The position numbers were made by a program, and so were the translations under genes. From Tenrec ecaudatus (Eukaryota > Chordata > Mammalia > Afrosoricida > Tenrecidae), in the NCBI RefSeq assembly GCF_050624435.1, contig NC_134538.1:115022437-115086436 (forward strand): 64,000 nucleotides of DNA. The letters are read 5' to 3'. Positions 1 through 11,790 of this stretch are shown here, in pieces. The number at the start of each line of letters is the position of its first letter. The first letter of the stretch is position 1. A model generated the notes under the pieces. It was not told the origin of the DNA and did no database searches. It worked only from the letters and a program-made list of their open reading frames with translations.

Positions 1-552
1 GCCATCTGGATTCATGTTCTCACCAATAAAGAACTGGTAGTTTTTGAAATTTGCAAGGATGTTCTTGATTTGTTCTGCAGCACCTGTCATAAAAGGCTTT
101 ACTCTTTCTGGTTTCTGTTCTTCAAGTTTGCCTTTGATTGATTTCATGTAGTCTTTGATGTACTTCTTGTAGGCTTCTTTTGTGAAGCTGGTTTCCTGCA
201 AGTGATGGTTCATGACAATATCAACATCAGTGACTACGGTGCTTTCTGCTGCATCACCATCGGGGCCTTCAGCTGAGGCGTTACCCCCAATGAGGTGAGG
301 GAGTCATCGATGGCACCTTCGGTCCTACTGACCATCTTCCCCTCCACTTCCAGACATAGCCCGTCTGCGATCTCCCGGATCTTGTAGATGTCGGAGAACA
401 TTTCATCATGGCTTATGAGGTCCCGGTAGATGATCATGATGGCGGCTGAAGGGAGACAGCAGCAGCGCTAGCTTAGCAGGAGCCCGGAGCTCTGAGCGAG
501 CGCAGTGCGGCCCGGAGCGGCGCTCGGGGGAGGGAGGAGCGAGCGGAAAGGG
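1..552 (-). pseudogene. TPT1: TPT1 (TCTP) processed pseudogene, cut by window edge
   Basis: Read on the minus strand, the start codon is at 437-435 and the frame begins [19 protein letters not shown], the N-terminus of translationally controlled tumour protein, a small cytosolic protein of growth control and guanine-nucleotide-linked functions. Homology continues without introns, through the motif GENMNPDG at positions 1-24, to about residue 145 of 172; the C-terminus lies left of the window. The parent gene has several introns, so this is a retrocopy. It keeps about 115 bases of 5'UTR ending in a pyrimidine-rich start (CCCTTTCCGC on the minus strand), like the 5'TOP start of TPT1 mRNA, so reverse transcription reached the cap site. 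A 5-base duplication at about 292-301 shifts the frame after codon DDSL and replaces the following GG-NASAEG segment, so no intact protein is made. Retrocopies of this abundant mRNA are common in mammals. Identification is very sure; non-function is inferred from the frameshift. Confidence 0.95.
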
Positions 553-1130
553 CGATATAATATTGGTTTTGTATGCATTTGACTCTAAACTAAATTCTGA
601 TGCCACTGCTTAATTGACAAAGTTGATCTATCCCAGCATACATCAATTTAGTATATGTATGTATATCCTTTATTTCTAGCTACTCTGTGCCATTCAGTAC
701 AGTAGGCATGCTAAATACCCACCTTTATTACGACTATTATTTTCCTAATAACAGTGACTTGCTTCTCTCATGCTTCCCTGTCTTTACTCAGGAAAAGCTT
801 CTCTGCTTCTCCTTCTTGCAGTGTGACGCTTTTGGATCTTGTACAACCCCATTTCCTCCAAGGGTCACTCTTTCCTTAGGCAATGCTCCAAGGAAGTGAC
901 AGTGATTTCCCTTTGCATTCCTTTGTCTACCTCATCCATGGCCCGGAAAGGTTCTCCAAGAGTCTAAATTTTCTGAGACGTGTCTATCACCACCCAGAGA
1001 ACTGTTGGGCGTAAGAGTCCGGAACCTGTGGGCAGGACTAGATGTCTAATTAGAAAGGGTTCTGGCACCACGATGGTCCCGCAAGTTCATGCCAATTGTC
1101 TGGAGAAACCTGTAAATATTTCTTGGGATA
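553..1130. other. unassigned non-coding sequence
   Basis: AT-rich flank of the TPT1 retrocopy followed by ordinary single-copy-looking sequence. Short open frames here show no recognisable family. Confidence 0.5.
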
Positions 1131-1205
1131 AGTCTGGGTTGCAGTCTGAGACTTGCAGCTCTAACAAGCCCCAGGTGATATCAGCGCAGCCAGTTGAGAA
1201 GCCTT
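1131..1205 (-). mobile_element. MER5A-like (old hAT-Charlie) fragment
   Basis: The segment with GTCTGGGTTGCAGTCTGAGA followed by CTAACAAGCCCCAGGTGAT resembles the reverse strand of MER5A, a short non-autonomous hAT-Charlie element shared by all placental mammals. It is a diverged remnant without visible ends. The call rests on recalled consensus only. Confidence 0.55.
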
Positions 1206-3094
1206 ACCTGAAGCCTAGGAAGGAAGACCTCCTTCCCTGGAGAGAATCTCATTATTCACAGAGTTCATGGGTATGAATTTGCCTACTCCATAAAAGTAAC
1301 TTGCAATCCTATAACCAGTCCTTTGGTACCTTTGAAGTCATTCATGGGCATGCTCAGCGTGACAAAAAACAAGTGTCACACAAGATAATCTGTCAGCTGA
1401 TGCACATGACCCTAGCTGAGATCAGACGGAGCAATAATTGCTGTATGTTTTACCCTGCCTCCTGTGAACAAGTGTCCTTGTCCCGGTCTAGTTACAGCCA
1501 GGGTTTTGCATTGTGCTGCTTTTGGTCGGTGGTTTCACTACAGAAAATTACCCCTTACAGGAAGCTAGCTCGGTAGAGAATTCACTGACTCACTTCTCAC
1601 AGTATCTTTATAGACCATTACTCGCCAGGTGAGAAGACTTGAGTATCCTTAAATTTGAATAAAAACAATCTAACAATAAAAAACAAATTGCACGCTTGTG
1701 AGATTTCTTTAAGCTGGGGTAGGCTGCGCAGCCAAATCTCAGCATCCCCGCAAGAAGGTGACTTGGCCAAGGCAGGACTGCATCCATCTGTTCACCACTG
1801 GGCTCTCAGTTCGCAGCCGAGTGTATATCCCAGGAAAAGAACCATCAAGAGGTAAGTGAAACCGTGGACTCGGTTGAAAATGAATAGAGAACAAGTGTAT
1901 TATATTTAAAAAGCGATTTATTTTCTTTCTCTTTTTTGGAACATATTTTAATCCACCGCCATGTGCTGTGCCTGCTCATGCACATATCCTAATAACTATT
2001 GCTCTTTTCCCATCTGTTCTGAGTTAAAGCATCAATTTTTTTAAATGTTTCAAAAAAGATGCTAAGTAACTCCCAATTTTCTAGTTCATAAAGCAGTTGG
2101 GGAATTCGGGTGAATAACAGAATTCTAGTATTAGGTCAGCTAAATTAATTGTATGAAGATGAAAGACATTTTGACTCTAGGACCTAATAAAGTTGGAGCA
2201 GACGTGCAAAGCCATTGCAATGAAGTGCATAGAGGGGCGTCGGTCCTTTGCTCATTCCCCCATCTCCCTTAGGATCCGGAAAACGACATTCAGGAGCTAA
2301 ATACTGTACCAGAACTCTGACTAGTGGTGCTCAGGGGCAGGGAGCCGTGTGACAGTCATCATGGCGAATGTTATTCTTAGTGCACGCCCACCAACAGATC
2401 GTATCTAGATTCCCAATAGTGTTCCTTTGGTTGCGTAGAGAAACCAAAAAACAGTTGTAGTAAGTTTCTTCAGTGAAATCATGGACAGCTTCAACCAGCA
2501 ACTAATATAAAATCTAACTCCTCCTCTGATGAGCTTAATGAAGAACAATTGGCTTTGAATGATTGGTAAAGAATTAGCAGCTCCAAACACAGGCCATAAA
2601 CTTAAAGCATGGATTATTCCCAATAAAATTTTAAAAATCAATTAATACAGTCCTTCAGAAATGTATTCTTAATGCACGTCATGGTAAGAAATTTGAATTT
2701 TCAGGATTGAACGAGCTGAGATACATGCTTGGGCATATTATTGTCATTCTTCCCATGCTCAGGATCAGATGCCTTCCTGTGTGTAGTGGATTGATTAGTT
2801 GCAACTGACCGTTTTCCATTCTCTTCTCCCCCACCTGTTCATTAAGCAATCAGCTGTCACTTGAATTCAGGGTGATTGATGTGGGGTTGGTTTGGTTTGG
2901 TTTTGTTGTGGAAACCTGGGGGACACTGAGTCCCATTTGAGGGCTCAGGGCAAAAAAATTATATTCAAATAGTGCTGCTGTTTGTGTTTTCAAGCATGCT
3001 TTAATAAGTGCGTAGTGAAAATATCCACAGGCACTATGCTTTAGAACATTTAGGAGTGGCCATAGCTGACCTCGTCTGCCTTCTCTTTTGCCAA
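1206..3094. other. unassigned non-coding sequence
   Basis: No gene or clear repeat seen. The stretch 1300-1660 has an LTR-like feel (frequent CCTGCCTCC/GTGTCC blocks, then AATAAAAACA near 1660), but I found no TG...CA ends or target duplication. The short frames are not convincing as genes. Confidence 0.4.
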
Positions 3095-3600
3095 TGCCCA
3101 GAGGTCAGACATACCGCCATACTCCAGTCTCCTTTACCTACTCTGACACCCACCATACCGTGTCCTGCTTCCATGCTGCGTTCAGTAATTCCTTGGGTGG
3201 TCACATAGAGCTCACAGATAATATCTATAATTGTGGAATTTTTCTAGGGGAGTTAGTTGGATAACACAAATCAGGATCAGTAAACAATAAAAATGTAATC
3301 ATTGCTCATAGAAGACCTCTCCTCAGTCACTAGTCAAGTCTCTCTCCAAACCTCTGCCTCTCAACTACCTGATCTCATGGCTTCGGCCCCTGTGGGCTAA
3401 GATGTCAACCCATTTGACTCACAGTCCCATAGTTTGGGCAGATGTGGTCTTGTGGCACTGCTCTCTGGAGTTTCACTGCTGTATTCTCTGGTGTCTCTAG
3501 TCCTCACCCCTAACACTTCAAACAGAGAAGGTGCTCTTCCAATGGTCCTGGCTTTTTCTCTCTGTCTGAGATGACTCTTCTACACAGAGGAGTGGAATTG
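3095..3600. repeat. unclassified dispersed repeat, copy 1
   Basis: This stretch shares an ordered series of short blocks with 48125-48650: GAGGTCAGACAT, then a CTACTCTG region, CATGCTGC, AATCAGGATCA followed by an A-rich block, and CTCTCC/CTGCC-rich sequence. Order and spacing are similar, which suggests two old copies of one family, perhaps an LTR. I do not recognise the family. Confidence 0.35.
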
Positions 3601-4009
3601 ATGGAGGTATGTTTTTAATCTTTTATCAAACCGTACCAACAAAAAAAAACAAAGAGCATTACTTGGTTTCCACCCTATGCTACATTCAGGTCTTAATCCA
3701 ACCCTAATCTCATCCAATCATCTAGTAGAGAAGTCCCTCTAAATTGGGATTATATCGGCAGGCATATCATCAGAATTATAATACCTCACATAAAGAATTG
3801 TGGCCAGAAGGGCCATGTACCTGACTCCATCACACATCCGGGCATGCCTAACATCCAACAGAAGCTGTAATGTCAATCTAGCTATTTTCTTTTCTGTCAG
3901 ATATTACAGAAATATTATAAAGTTAAACCAGTGAAGCCTGTCCACTTATTTTTGTTTTGGAAACATCATAGTTACTTGGCTATATAAATATAACCAAATA
4001 TTCCATAGT

Positions 4010-4148
4010 TCCAAGGTAAGCAGTTCAAACAACCAGCCAGTAAGCTGGAGAAGGATGAGGCTTTCTACTCTCATAAAGAGTTATAGTCATGGAAACAAAC
4101 AGGGGCAGTTGTACCCTTGCCTGTAGGGTTACTATGAGTCAATATAAG
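4010..4148 (+). mobile_element. AfroSINE, 5'-truncated
   Basis: Contains the AfroSINE body: CAGTTCAAAC near the former tRNA B box, GGAGAAGGATGAGGCTTTCTACTC, GGGGCAGTT and the tail GGGTTACTATGAGTCAATA. The tRNA-like head is degraded. Confidence 0.8.
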
Positions 4149-4207
4149 TTAAATGCACATTTTCTGAGTCTATATAACGGACACGAAAAGAGCCTGTGTA
4201 TATTTAA

Positions 4208-4410
4208 CCTCCCTGGCAGTAATCCCAAGTGTAGCTCAGGGTAAATGTTAACTGTGTATTAAAGTTTATCATACATGCAATGTCTACTAGAGAGTAAAAT
4301 GAGTAATTTCTTAAGAATTACAGGCCCATAATATAAAACAACAAATTTTATATAAAATAATATACCGCTTTGGGTACAAAATTACTGACAAAATTAGACC
4401 GCCAGGGAGG
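4208..4410. mobile_element. piggyBac-type MITE with TTAA target duplication
   Basis: A 203-bp element bounded on both sides by TTAA (4204-4207 and 4411-4414). Its ends are inverted repeats: left CCTCCCTGGCAGTAAT, right (reverse complement) CCTCCCTGGCGGTCTAAT, matching over CCTCCCTGGC[A/G]GT. A TTAA target and short inverted ends beginning with CC are the hallmark of piggyBac transposons, which duplicate exactly TTAA and excise precisely. The interior is AT-rich with no open frame, so it is non-autonomous and would have needed transposase in trans. No second copy was found in the window. Superfamily is fairly sure; the named family is unknown to me. Confidence 0.8.
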
Positions 4411-4607
4411 TTAATGCATATATATAAATGTATATTCCTCTCTCATTAAAATTTATGAGGCTACCTCAGAAACTAAATGTATAATTATTATTATCTACAT
4501 TTAAAAATTGATATTTTCACCCTCTTACGTAAAAGTTAAGTTTGTTTTTTTTTTTTTAGCCTTTGGAGTTTATAGAAGCAGATTTCTAATGATGTTTCCT
4601 AAGGTTT

Positions 4608-4818
4608 CCACACCAAACCAAAACCCACTCCCATTGAGTTGATGCAGATTCAGTGACTCTGTAGTATTGCAGTAGAACTACCCCATAGGGTTCCCAATGC
4701 TGTGAATCTATAGAAACCGACTTCTACATCTTTATCCACTGGAATGACTGGCTGGTTTGAACTGCCAAAGATTCTGTTAGTGGCCAATCATTTCAACCAC
4801 TGCACCAACAGGTCACTT
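4608..4818 (-). mobile_element. AfroSINE
   Basis: Near complete on the minus strand: tail CAAAACCCACTCCCATTGAG, body GTAGAACTACCCCATAGGG, and a head ending CAACCACTGCACCAACAGG, the antisense of the tRNA-like A-box region. Confidence 0.85.
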
Positions 4819-5439
4819 TCTAAGATTTCCATACTCTGGTTATTTGATCAAATATGAATCCAGGGACTGCTCAGAAGAGACCTTGCAAATTCCATTCATT
4901 TATTGACCTTAAAACAGACAGACTATCCTTAGATTATCAGTGAGCCTCAGATACTCATGTGAGCTCTTGAAAAGACAGAGCTCTCTCAGATTGAAGCAAA
5001 GAAGGGATTAGCTAGAAGAAGAGGCCAAAGAGACTCAACCATACACCAAGGAAGGAGATCACCCTCCGAGTCTAGAGGCTCAGAATGAGCCCTGGCTGAG
5101 AGCCGGTAAGGAAGTGGGCACATAAGTCCTAAAGTCTCACGGAACCGAAAACTGCGAACAACTTGAATAGGTTTAGCATCTATTTTTCAAGAGCTTCCAT
5201 AAAGAAATGCAATCCCACAAATCCTTAATGATTTGGGCCTTGTCCAATCCAGAACAACGTTTCCCCATCTAATCCTGTACTCTTCAATTTACACATCAAA
5301 ATGGCAGTTTAAGCGGCCTAGCACTCAAATGCTGTCCCTTTTCAATGTCCTTCTACAGTTGGAGAACAAAAAGGTGTCTGAAGGGTTAAGATAAGGGCTA
5401 TCAGTGGATGAAGCAGGTTTTCCAACAGAAGGTCTTTTT
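4819..5439. other. unassigned non-coding sequence
   Basis: No gene or repeat recognised between the AfroSINE and the L1 3' end. Confidence 0.4.
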
Positions 5440-6541
5440 ATTTCTAATATATATATATATATATGGCTCATACAACTCTTATCACAATCCATACATACAT
5501 CAATTGCGTAAAGCACATTTGTACATTCATTGTCCTCATCATTCTCAAAACATTTGCTGTCCACTTAAGCCCCTGGCATCAAGTCCTCATTTCCCACCCC
5601 CTCCCTGCTCCCCCCTCCCTCATGAACCCTTGATAATTTATAAATTATTATTTTGTCTTATCTTTCCCTGTCTGATGTCTCCCTTCACCCCCTTTTCTGT
5701 TGTCCATCCCCCAGGGAGGAGGTCACATGTAGATTCTTGTAATCGGTTCCCCCTTTCCAACCCACCCTCCCTCTGCGTTCCCAGTATGGCCACTCATACC
5801 ACTGGTCCTGAAGGGATCATCCACCCTGGATTCCCTGTGTTTCTGGTTCCTATCTGTACCAGTGTACATCCTCTGGTCTAGCCAGACTTGAAAGGTAGAA
5901 CTGGGATCATGATAGTGGGGTGGGGAGGGGGGAAGCATTTAGGAACTAGAGGAAAGTTGTATGTTTCCTCGTTGCTACATGATACCCTGTCTGGCTCGTC
6001 TCCTCCCTGAGACTCCTCTGCAAAGGGATCTCCAGTGGCCTACAAATGGGCTTTGGATCTCCACTCCTCACTCCCCACCTCATTTACTATGAAAGGATTT
6101 TTTTTTTGTTCGAGGATTCCTGATACCTGAACCCTTCAACACCTCGTGATCACACAGGCTGTTGTGCTTCTTCCATGTGGACTTTGTTGCTTCTGAGCTA
6201 GATGACCGCTTGTTTACCTTCAAGCCTTTAAGACCACAGACCCTATATCTTTTGATAGCTGGGCACCATCAGCTTTCTTCACCACATTTGTTTATGCACC
6301 CATTTTGTCTTCAGCAGTCGTGTCAGGAAAGTAAGCATTATAAAATGCCAGTTTAATAGAAGAAAGTATTCTTGCATTGAGGGTGTACTTGAGTGGAGGC
6401 CCAATGTCCTTCTGCTACCTTAATACTAAACATATAAATGTATGCACATAGATCTATTTCCCCATCCTCATATGTAAATATGTTTGCATATATACATGTC
6501 TATAAATGCCCTTTGCCTCCCAGCTCTTCCTCTATTTCACT
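5440..6541 (-). mobile_element. L1 3'UTR, 5'-truncated
   Basis: Minus-strand copy of the tenrec-type L1 3' end, the same sequence as 41961-44245 reversed. It starts at an (AT)n tract where the A-tail would be, then GGCTCATACAACTCTTATCA, and runs through the GATAATTTATAAATTATTATT, CAGGGAGGAGGTCACATG and GATAGCTGGGCACCATCAGC blocks. The 157-codon plus-strand frame over it and the overlapping minus frame are chance frames. It also holds the unoccupied version of the SPIN target seen at 59489 (see 5930-5960). Confidence 0.85.
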
Positions 6542-6735
6542 ACAGCACAGGGTAGAACAGTCCCCGTGGGTTTACGAAATGGAACCCAGCCCAGGACTAG
6601 GAACACATCTCTTTCTCTCTCTGAGCAGCTGGTGGTTTCAATCTGTGGAACTAGTGGTTAGTAGTCCAAGGCGCAACCCACTGTGGGTCACTATGAGTTG
6701 GAGATGGCTAGATAGCAGTGAGTTTGTTTGGGAGA
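6541..6735 (-). mobile_element. AfroSINE with inverted tail
   Basis: 6541-6685 reads as a minus AfroSINE (CAGGGTAGAACAGTCCCCGT, then GCAGCTGGTGGTTTCAA, then GCGCAACCCACTGTG). The last part (GGTCACTATGAGTTGGAG to CAGTGAGTTTG, 6686-6735) is the AfroSINE tail in plus orientation. Head-to-tail inversion or two overlapping copies would explain it. Confidence 0.7.
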
Positions 6736-7544
6736 TTTAATGTATTTTTGATATTTGGTCAAGCATTCAATTAACATATGTGAGAGTGGGAGCTGCGTGC
6801 CTTTGGCAAGCTTGCTGTCAGCTGGGCTTGATGAGTGTGCAGGCCCGTGATGGCCCCACAGGTGGATATTCCCTCCCCTGCCCTAGAAGAAGGAGCACGT
6901 ACATTTTTGTGTTGGAAAAAATTCCTAGGAGCAACTTTCCTGAAATTTTTCTCACCAAGGTAGCTCTCAATTTCCTTCAAACCATGTCATCATAAAAGCC
7001 TGTGATTTTCCTCTGTGCTTTCAGACAAGATTATCCTTTGGAATCCAGCCCCCACTCCATCCCCCGAAAGAGTTACCATAATCTCATAACTTCTGAACTG
7101 ACTTCTCTACTTTGAATTTAACTGGATCAGCACGCCCTCTCAAGGAACAGATCACCTCAAATACTGCTATTTGATTGGCCCCTTTTAAAATTAATTTTTG
7201 TGTGAAGGTATCCTTAGGAGACTAAAACAAGTATACTAAGTACTAGTACTATTACCTCGAGAAGGAGGACTACTAGGAGGCCGCCCTGTATGTATCGCAG
7301 GACGTGTGTAAGCACGCTTGCTTTCTAATGCATATGTGCATCATGGACTGGAAGCCAGTGGCTGCACTGTGGACTCACCCCCACGTACTTTTGAGGTTTT
7401 CTCTACTATGAGTCTATGGTTTAAAGTTCTTGATGCGGCTGAAAGGTACTTTCCTGAATTATGTTTCACATCTCACAAAAATCCTAGTAGAATTATTAAA
7501 TATGATCAGGCAAGCCTGGATCATTAACAACAAGGACCGCAGAT
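6736..7544. other. unassigned non-coding sequence
   Basis: No gene or clear repeat. The frames at 6771-6995 overlap on both strands and show no family motif. Confidence 0.4.
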
Positions 7545-7672
7545 GAGACCTATCCACTGCTCTACAGGAGAGACGGAAAGGCACCCGCTCACTCCATACA
7601 GCTCCGTGCCCACAAAAGCCCTCGCCACGGGACAGACTCAATGGCAATGTGTTCGGTTTGGGGTTTGGCATC
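7545..7672 (+). mobile_element. AfroSINE fragment
   Basis: Degenerate AfroSINE body and tail: CCACTGCTCTACAGGAGAGA to GACAGACTCAATGGCAATGT followed by a G/T-rich tail. Confidence 0.65.
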
Positions 7673-9994
7673 TGTAACGTTTCTCTATTAGCATGTGTCA
7701 GAGGTTATCTTAAAATTAATAGTTGTGAAAGTTTTATGTTATTTTATGATACTGTAAATTTTAATATTACTTAATGAGGAAACTTTGATATTACTTATTA
7801 ATGTTGAATTGTTTTACATAAAAATCCGTTTTCTATATACCTGAAGCACCATTTTCTATGTGGATATATTTTTTTATCTTCACTGTCAAACAAACTTGAT
7901 CCTAGCTTACTTAGACAAAATGTGCGTTTTATACCCTGCATTACATCTTTGAATTAAAGTGTAAAATTAACCAAGATATGCTATTTTCCTAAGTGACCAG
8001 ATGTTAACAAAAAAAATCTTTAACATCAGGATGTATGTAATTTCCATGTGATCAACAAGAAGTCAAGTTGTCATGACATTGACAACTTAAATCACTGAAT
8101 ATTTAATAGTCCCGGGTTACAGAAGGTAAAGCTAATGAAGAAAAAGGCCGAGATATTGGAACAGTTAATATGGAAAAAAGTCACACATAATATAGGAAAA
8201 TATCACATATATGGAGAGATAGAAAGTGAAAGAAATGTATCGTGCTTTCACTACAACAAGTGGAGTTTGATTACTCACATGAAAGAATTTTTTTTTTATA
8301 TTCTCGCAACCTTCACTAAAGAAGACAGAGGGACTCCTTTTTAAAAACCTAAGTGATGAAGTAGATGGCATGCCATCTTTGATCATGTAAAATACATGCG
8401 GTGTCAGAAACCGGAGCGGATGACCTTTCTGTTCCGTGAGTCCATTATTCTTTGAAAGGTTTCTGAAATCCCAGCCCTTGGATTGCTTTCTGGTGCTGTC
8501 TCTTGTCTCCCGTTAAATCTCACAGGTATATTTTCCATTCAAGCGCCCGCCCACTTAACGCAAAGGAGTCCCGGGAGTTTGCCGACTCAGCACACGCCGG
8601 GCCCAGAGTAGCATTAAGCTAATTGTGTGCGGCCGCCTCGTGCTCACCCCTCTGGGGCGACTCCTTGGCGTCTAGCCAGCATTTCTGGGATTTGAGTTTT
8701 CAAACGACATAACCAGTTACTTTAAAATGCTTCCCTCGTGAAAGCTGAGGATGGAACACCATCATCACAGAGGAACGAATTCACAGTTTGATCAAAGCCT
8801 TCGGCTCATGTTAGCCAGCCAAGCTTCACCAAATGGCCAGAGCCCTGGTTTCTGATTTCTCTGGACTGATATTTTCTCAGTAACGATGCGGTGTCTGGTT
8901 CATTATGGATTACTTTGAGATGATGAAGTTATTATATGTCTTGCTTTTTCTTTCAAAGAGCATTGGTAAGCATTTTTTAATGGAATGTTTAAAACAAATC
9001 TTCAAAATTTCTGGCAAGAAAATTAGACATCTGGAAAAGACGCAGCATCTCTTACCCAACCGATGTGTTACTTTTTTAGCTTCACGTCATTTTTTTTTGG
9101 TTAAAGACAATATACACATTCCTCTTAACCATGAGCTTTTTTTTTGAGCAAAGTATCTGAGTTTTGGATGGATTCATTTCTTTATATTAGAAAAAAAATA
9201 GTGCATGTTTATATTGCGTTCCTAAATTTTAGAGAGCTACAATGTGGTGTCGAGCTGTCACTTGTATTAAATCAATAACAGTCACTGCTAGCAGGGAAAT
9301 ATAAGTGTGCCCAGTAAGTAGAAACATAAATATAACCTCACAAGGACGTTGGTCGATAAATGCATTTACCCTACATCTGTTGCTGCTGAGCTTGGCTAGT
9401 GTTTCTCCTGGTGGTTTGCACTCGCTGCCTTCTGACGTGGTCTCTTTGGTAGAGGCTTTTCGGAGTGGGTTGTCTGATAAGAGACTCTTTTCCACACTCA
9501 CTGAGCGGCTGCATTGATTGATCATAACAGCGCCTTCAAAAATTCTGGTGGAAATCTTTTCTTCGTTGAGGTTTGAGTTGTTGGCTATAGACCTGACTAA
9601 GGAGTTCCATATTTCAGAGCAGTGTGTTTGGAAGGGCGCCCGGGGCAAAGAAAACGTTAATAGGCATGAAAAGCTAGCATATGGATGCTATAAGAGGATA
9701 ATGGAAAATGTCCAAACAGAGCAGTGGAACCTTCCAATCCAAGGGTGTGCGGGGCAGTAAGGAAAAGATGCTTTCTCTCATGTTTGTGCCAAAACTTCAG
9801 GACAATGGAGCCTATATAGAGAATAAATTCAGTGGTTGCTGGAACCTTCAGAAAAGAACACTAGTTGTAACACCACGGTTTGACATATCCTATTTATGCG
9901 TTAGTCCCCCTTATAATTGTACTCTATTGTTATTCGCTCTTAAAGTCTACTAAGCCCAATTAAATGAATAACATTGTTCTTTTTAGGTGATAAA
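7673..9994. other. unassigned sequence including a CpG-dense patch
   Basis: Mostly AT-rich unique sequence. 8544-8670 contains about 12 CpG dinucleotides and a GCGGCCGC site, unusual in this otherwise CpG-poor window. 9229-9648 has a 139-codon minus frame overlapped by plus frames; no signal, domain or homology is visible, so I do not call a gene. Confidence 0.4.
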
Positions 9995-9997
9995 GTT

Positions 9998-10310
9998 GGC
10001 TGTGACCCTCGGCACAACAGTCAAGTTCTCACAACTGTTATGTGTGAGTCCATTGCGACAACCACGGTGTCAGTCCAGCTCATTGAAGGACGCCCTCTTC
10101 TTCACTGTGCCTCCACTTACCAAACGCTGTGCTCTTCCCCAGGTATTATTTCCTTCCTTTTTTAACAATAACATGTCTAATATGCGTGAGCAAAAGTATC
10201 CTCATCTTCTCCTCCAAGAAGCACTCTGGCAATGCTTCTTTTCAAGACAGATTTGTTTGTTCTTCTGGCAGTCCATGGGACTTTCAGTAATAATATAATT
10301 ATATAAAACG
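9998..10310 (-). mobile_element. RTE/BovB-like LINE 3' part
   Basis: Minus-strand RTE end: GTTATGTGTGAGTCCATTGC, CATTGAAGGACGCCCTCTTC and CAAGACAGATTTGTTTGTTC are diverged versions of blocks seen better at 28690-29085. 5'-truncated, non-coding. Confidence 0.8.
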
Positions 10311-10936
10311 TAGCTAGATTGCATGAAATTGTTCCCATGAAAGAGATAGACCTCAGTCTGATTTCCACAGAAAACTGAATCCATAAGGGTGGTTAATAAT
10401 GTGTGCTGAACTCAAAAAGTGGGTTTTGTAAAGTTCCTGTGATGCACTTAGACACATGTTAGGCTGAGTTGTAAGGCATCCTTCCTTGTGCTGAGGACCT
10501 TGAAAGCTAGATGGCTGTAGTCTGCTTGACAAAGGAGCCACTTAAATGAGGTTGATTATGAAGATTCCCGATTCTAAGAACATGTCCAGTTTGGCACCCT
10601 GAATATGCAGATTCAAATATTTTATGTGAAGTGCATATCATTTAGGTAAGCATTTTTATGAAGTAGACATAAGTGCAAAAATATTCTGTATAAGTTATGA
10701 TTTCTTTTATTCCACTCAACCACCAGGGATGCTCAAGTAAGTACAGAATCTCCAACCCCTCCTCTAAAATAAAGATCTACCTAATAGGACTCTATAGATA
10801 TGAGAAACAGAGCCTGCACCCTGTACAAACTTCCCTTCACTTCTTACACTATGTGGTTAACATGGGCTTTTGCTTAATCATAAATCAAAATTCTCTATTA
10901 TCTAGACATAAGTGAGATCAACTTGTTGCAGTGAAT
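10311..10936. other. unassigned non-coding sequence
   Basis: No gene or repeat recognised. Confidence 0.4.
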
Positions 10937-11125
10937 TTGTTTGGAGTAGTGCTGTCTGCTAGGCATTGGGATGAGAACCCCAAAATGTGTGGTTCAATCC
11001 CACCAGCCACTCCTTGGGAGAGAGATGAAGCTGTCTATTCCCATAACGATTTATCATCTCACAACCCCTGTGCAGGGTTACTAAAAGTAAGAATTGATGA
11101 GACAGCAGTGGGTTTTGAGACCTGA
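10937..11125 (+). mobile_element. AfroSINE
   Basis: Near full length: tRNA-like head with CTAGGCATTGGGATGAGAAC and GGTTCAATCCCACCAGCC (B-box-like), body GGGAGAGAGATGAAGCTGTC, tail GATGAGACAGCAGTGGGTTT. Confidence 0.85.
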
Positions 11126-11727
11126 TATATGTGTATTATGGTATAATCAACTGGCTAGGATGACATACCATCAAGAAGAATTGTTTTGAATGCCATTATT
11201 GTTAAACGGACACACAATCTCTGCTACTGAACCAAGGGACATCTGGGTCTTGACCTGGGGTTGAACCTTAGACTTGAGTTTTTCAGTGGCCATAATTTTG
11301 GGATGAGCTTTCCATAAGTATATGAATCAAAGGAAAAGAGTAAAGTGAGGTTTATTTGAGCAAGGACATAACTGAGTTTTCAAAATATCGAATGTTAAAC
11401 TTAAAGGAAAAGACGGGGAGCAAATTTGAGATTTAGCAGCACATTAGAGGAATGAGCTTGATACTGGAAGGCAGCCTGGAAATCCACACTCAAAGGAGTT
11501 AGGAAGGAAACTTATAATGAAGGTTGGTGACTTAATCTGGGGGCCAAGAGAAAGCTGTTTAAAGACATGTGTTGAACTTGGCGTTTTACCTTATAAAATC
11601 AAGATTTTCTGTTTATATTTTATAACATTAAAATAGCTGTGTGCTGGAGGAAAGATATTGGAATAGTCAATTTCCATGCAATAGTAAACTATAGTGTAGT
11701 GTTTCATTTTAACCTTAAAGGAACTGA
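11126..11727. other. unassigned non-coding sequence
   Basis: AT-rich sequence with no recognised gene or repeat. Confidence 0.4.
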
Positions 11728-11790
11728 CTAAAAATCCATTGCTACAGAGTTGATTCTCATGCATAGCAACCATACAGAAGAGACTTGACT
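11728..11790 (-). mobile_element. AfroSINE tail fragment
   Basis: AAAAATCCATTGCTACAGAG and TGATTCTCATGCATAGCAAC match the antisense AfroSINE tail (…CCACTGCCGTCGAGTCGATT…). Confidence 0.65.

Noticed and set aside
5408..5881. 157-codon open frame, plus strand
   Set aside because: Same L1 3'UTR antisense region; similar frames recur in each copy because the sequence is C/T-rich and stop-poor.
9229..9648. 139-codon minus frame
   Set aside because: No recognisable domain, overlapped by plus frames, no splice or promoter evidence; left unassigned.
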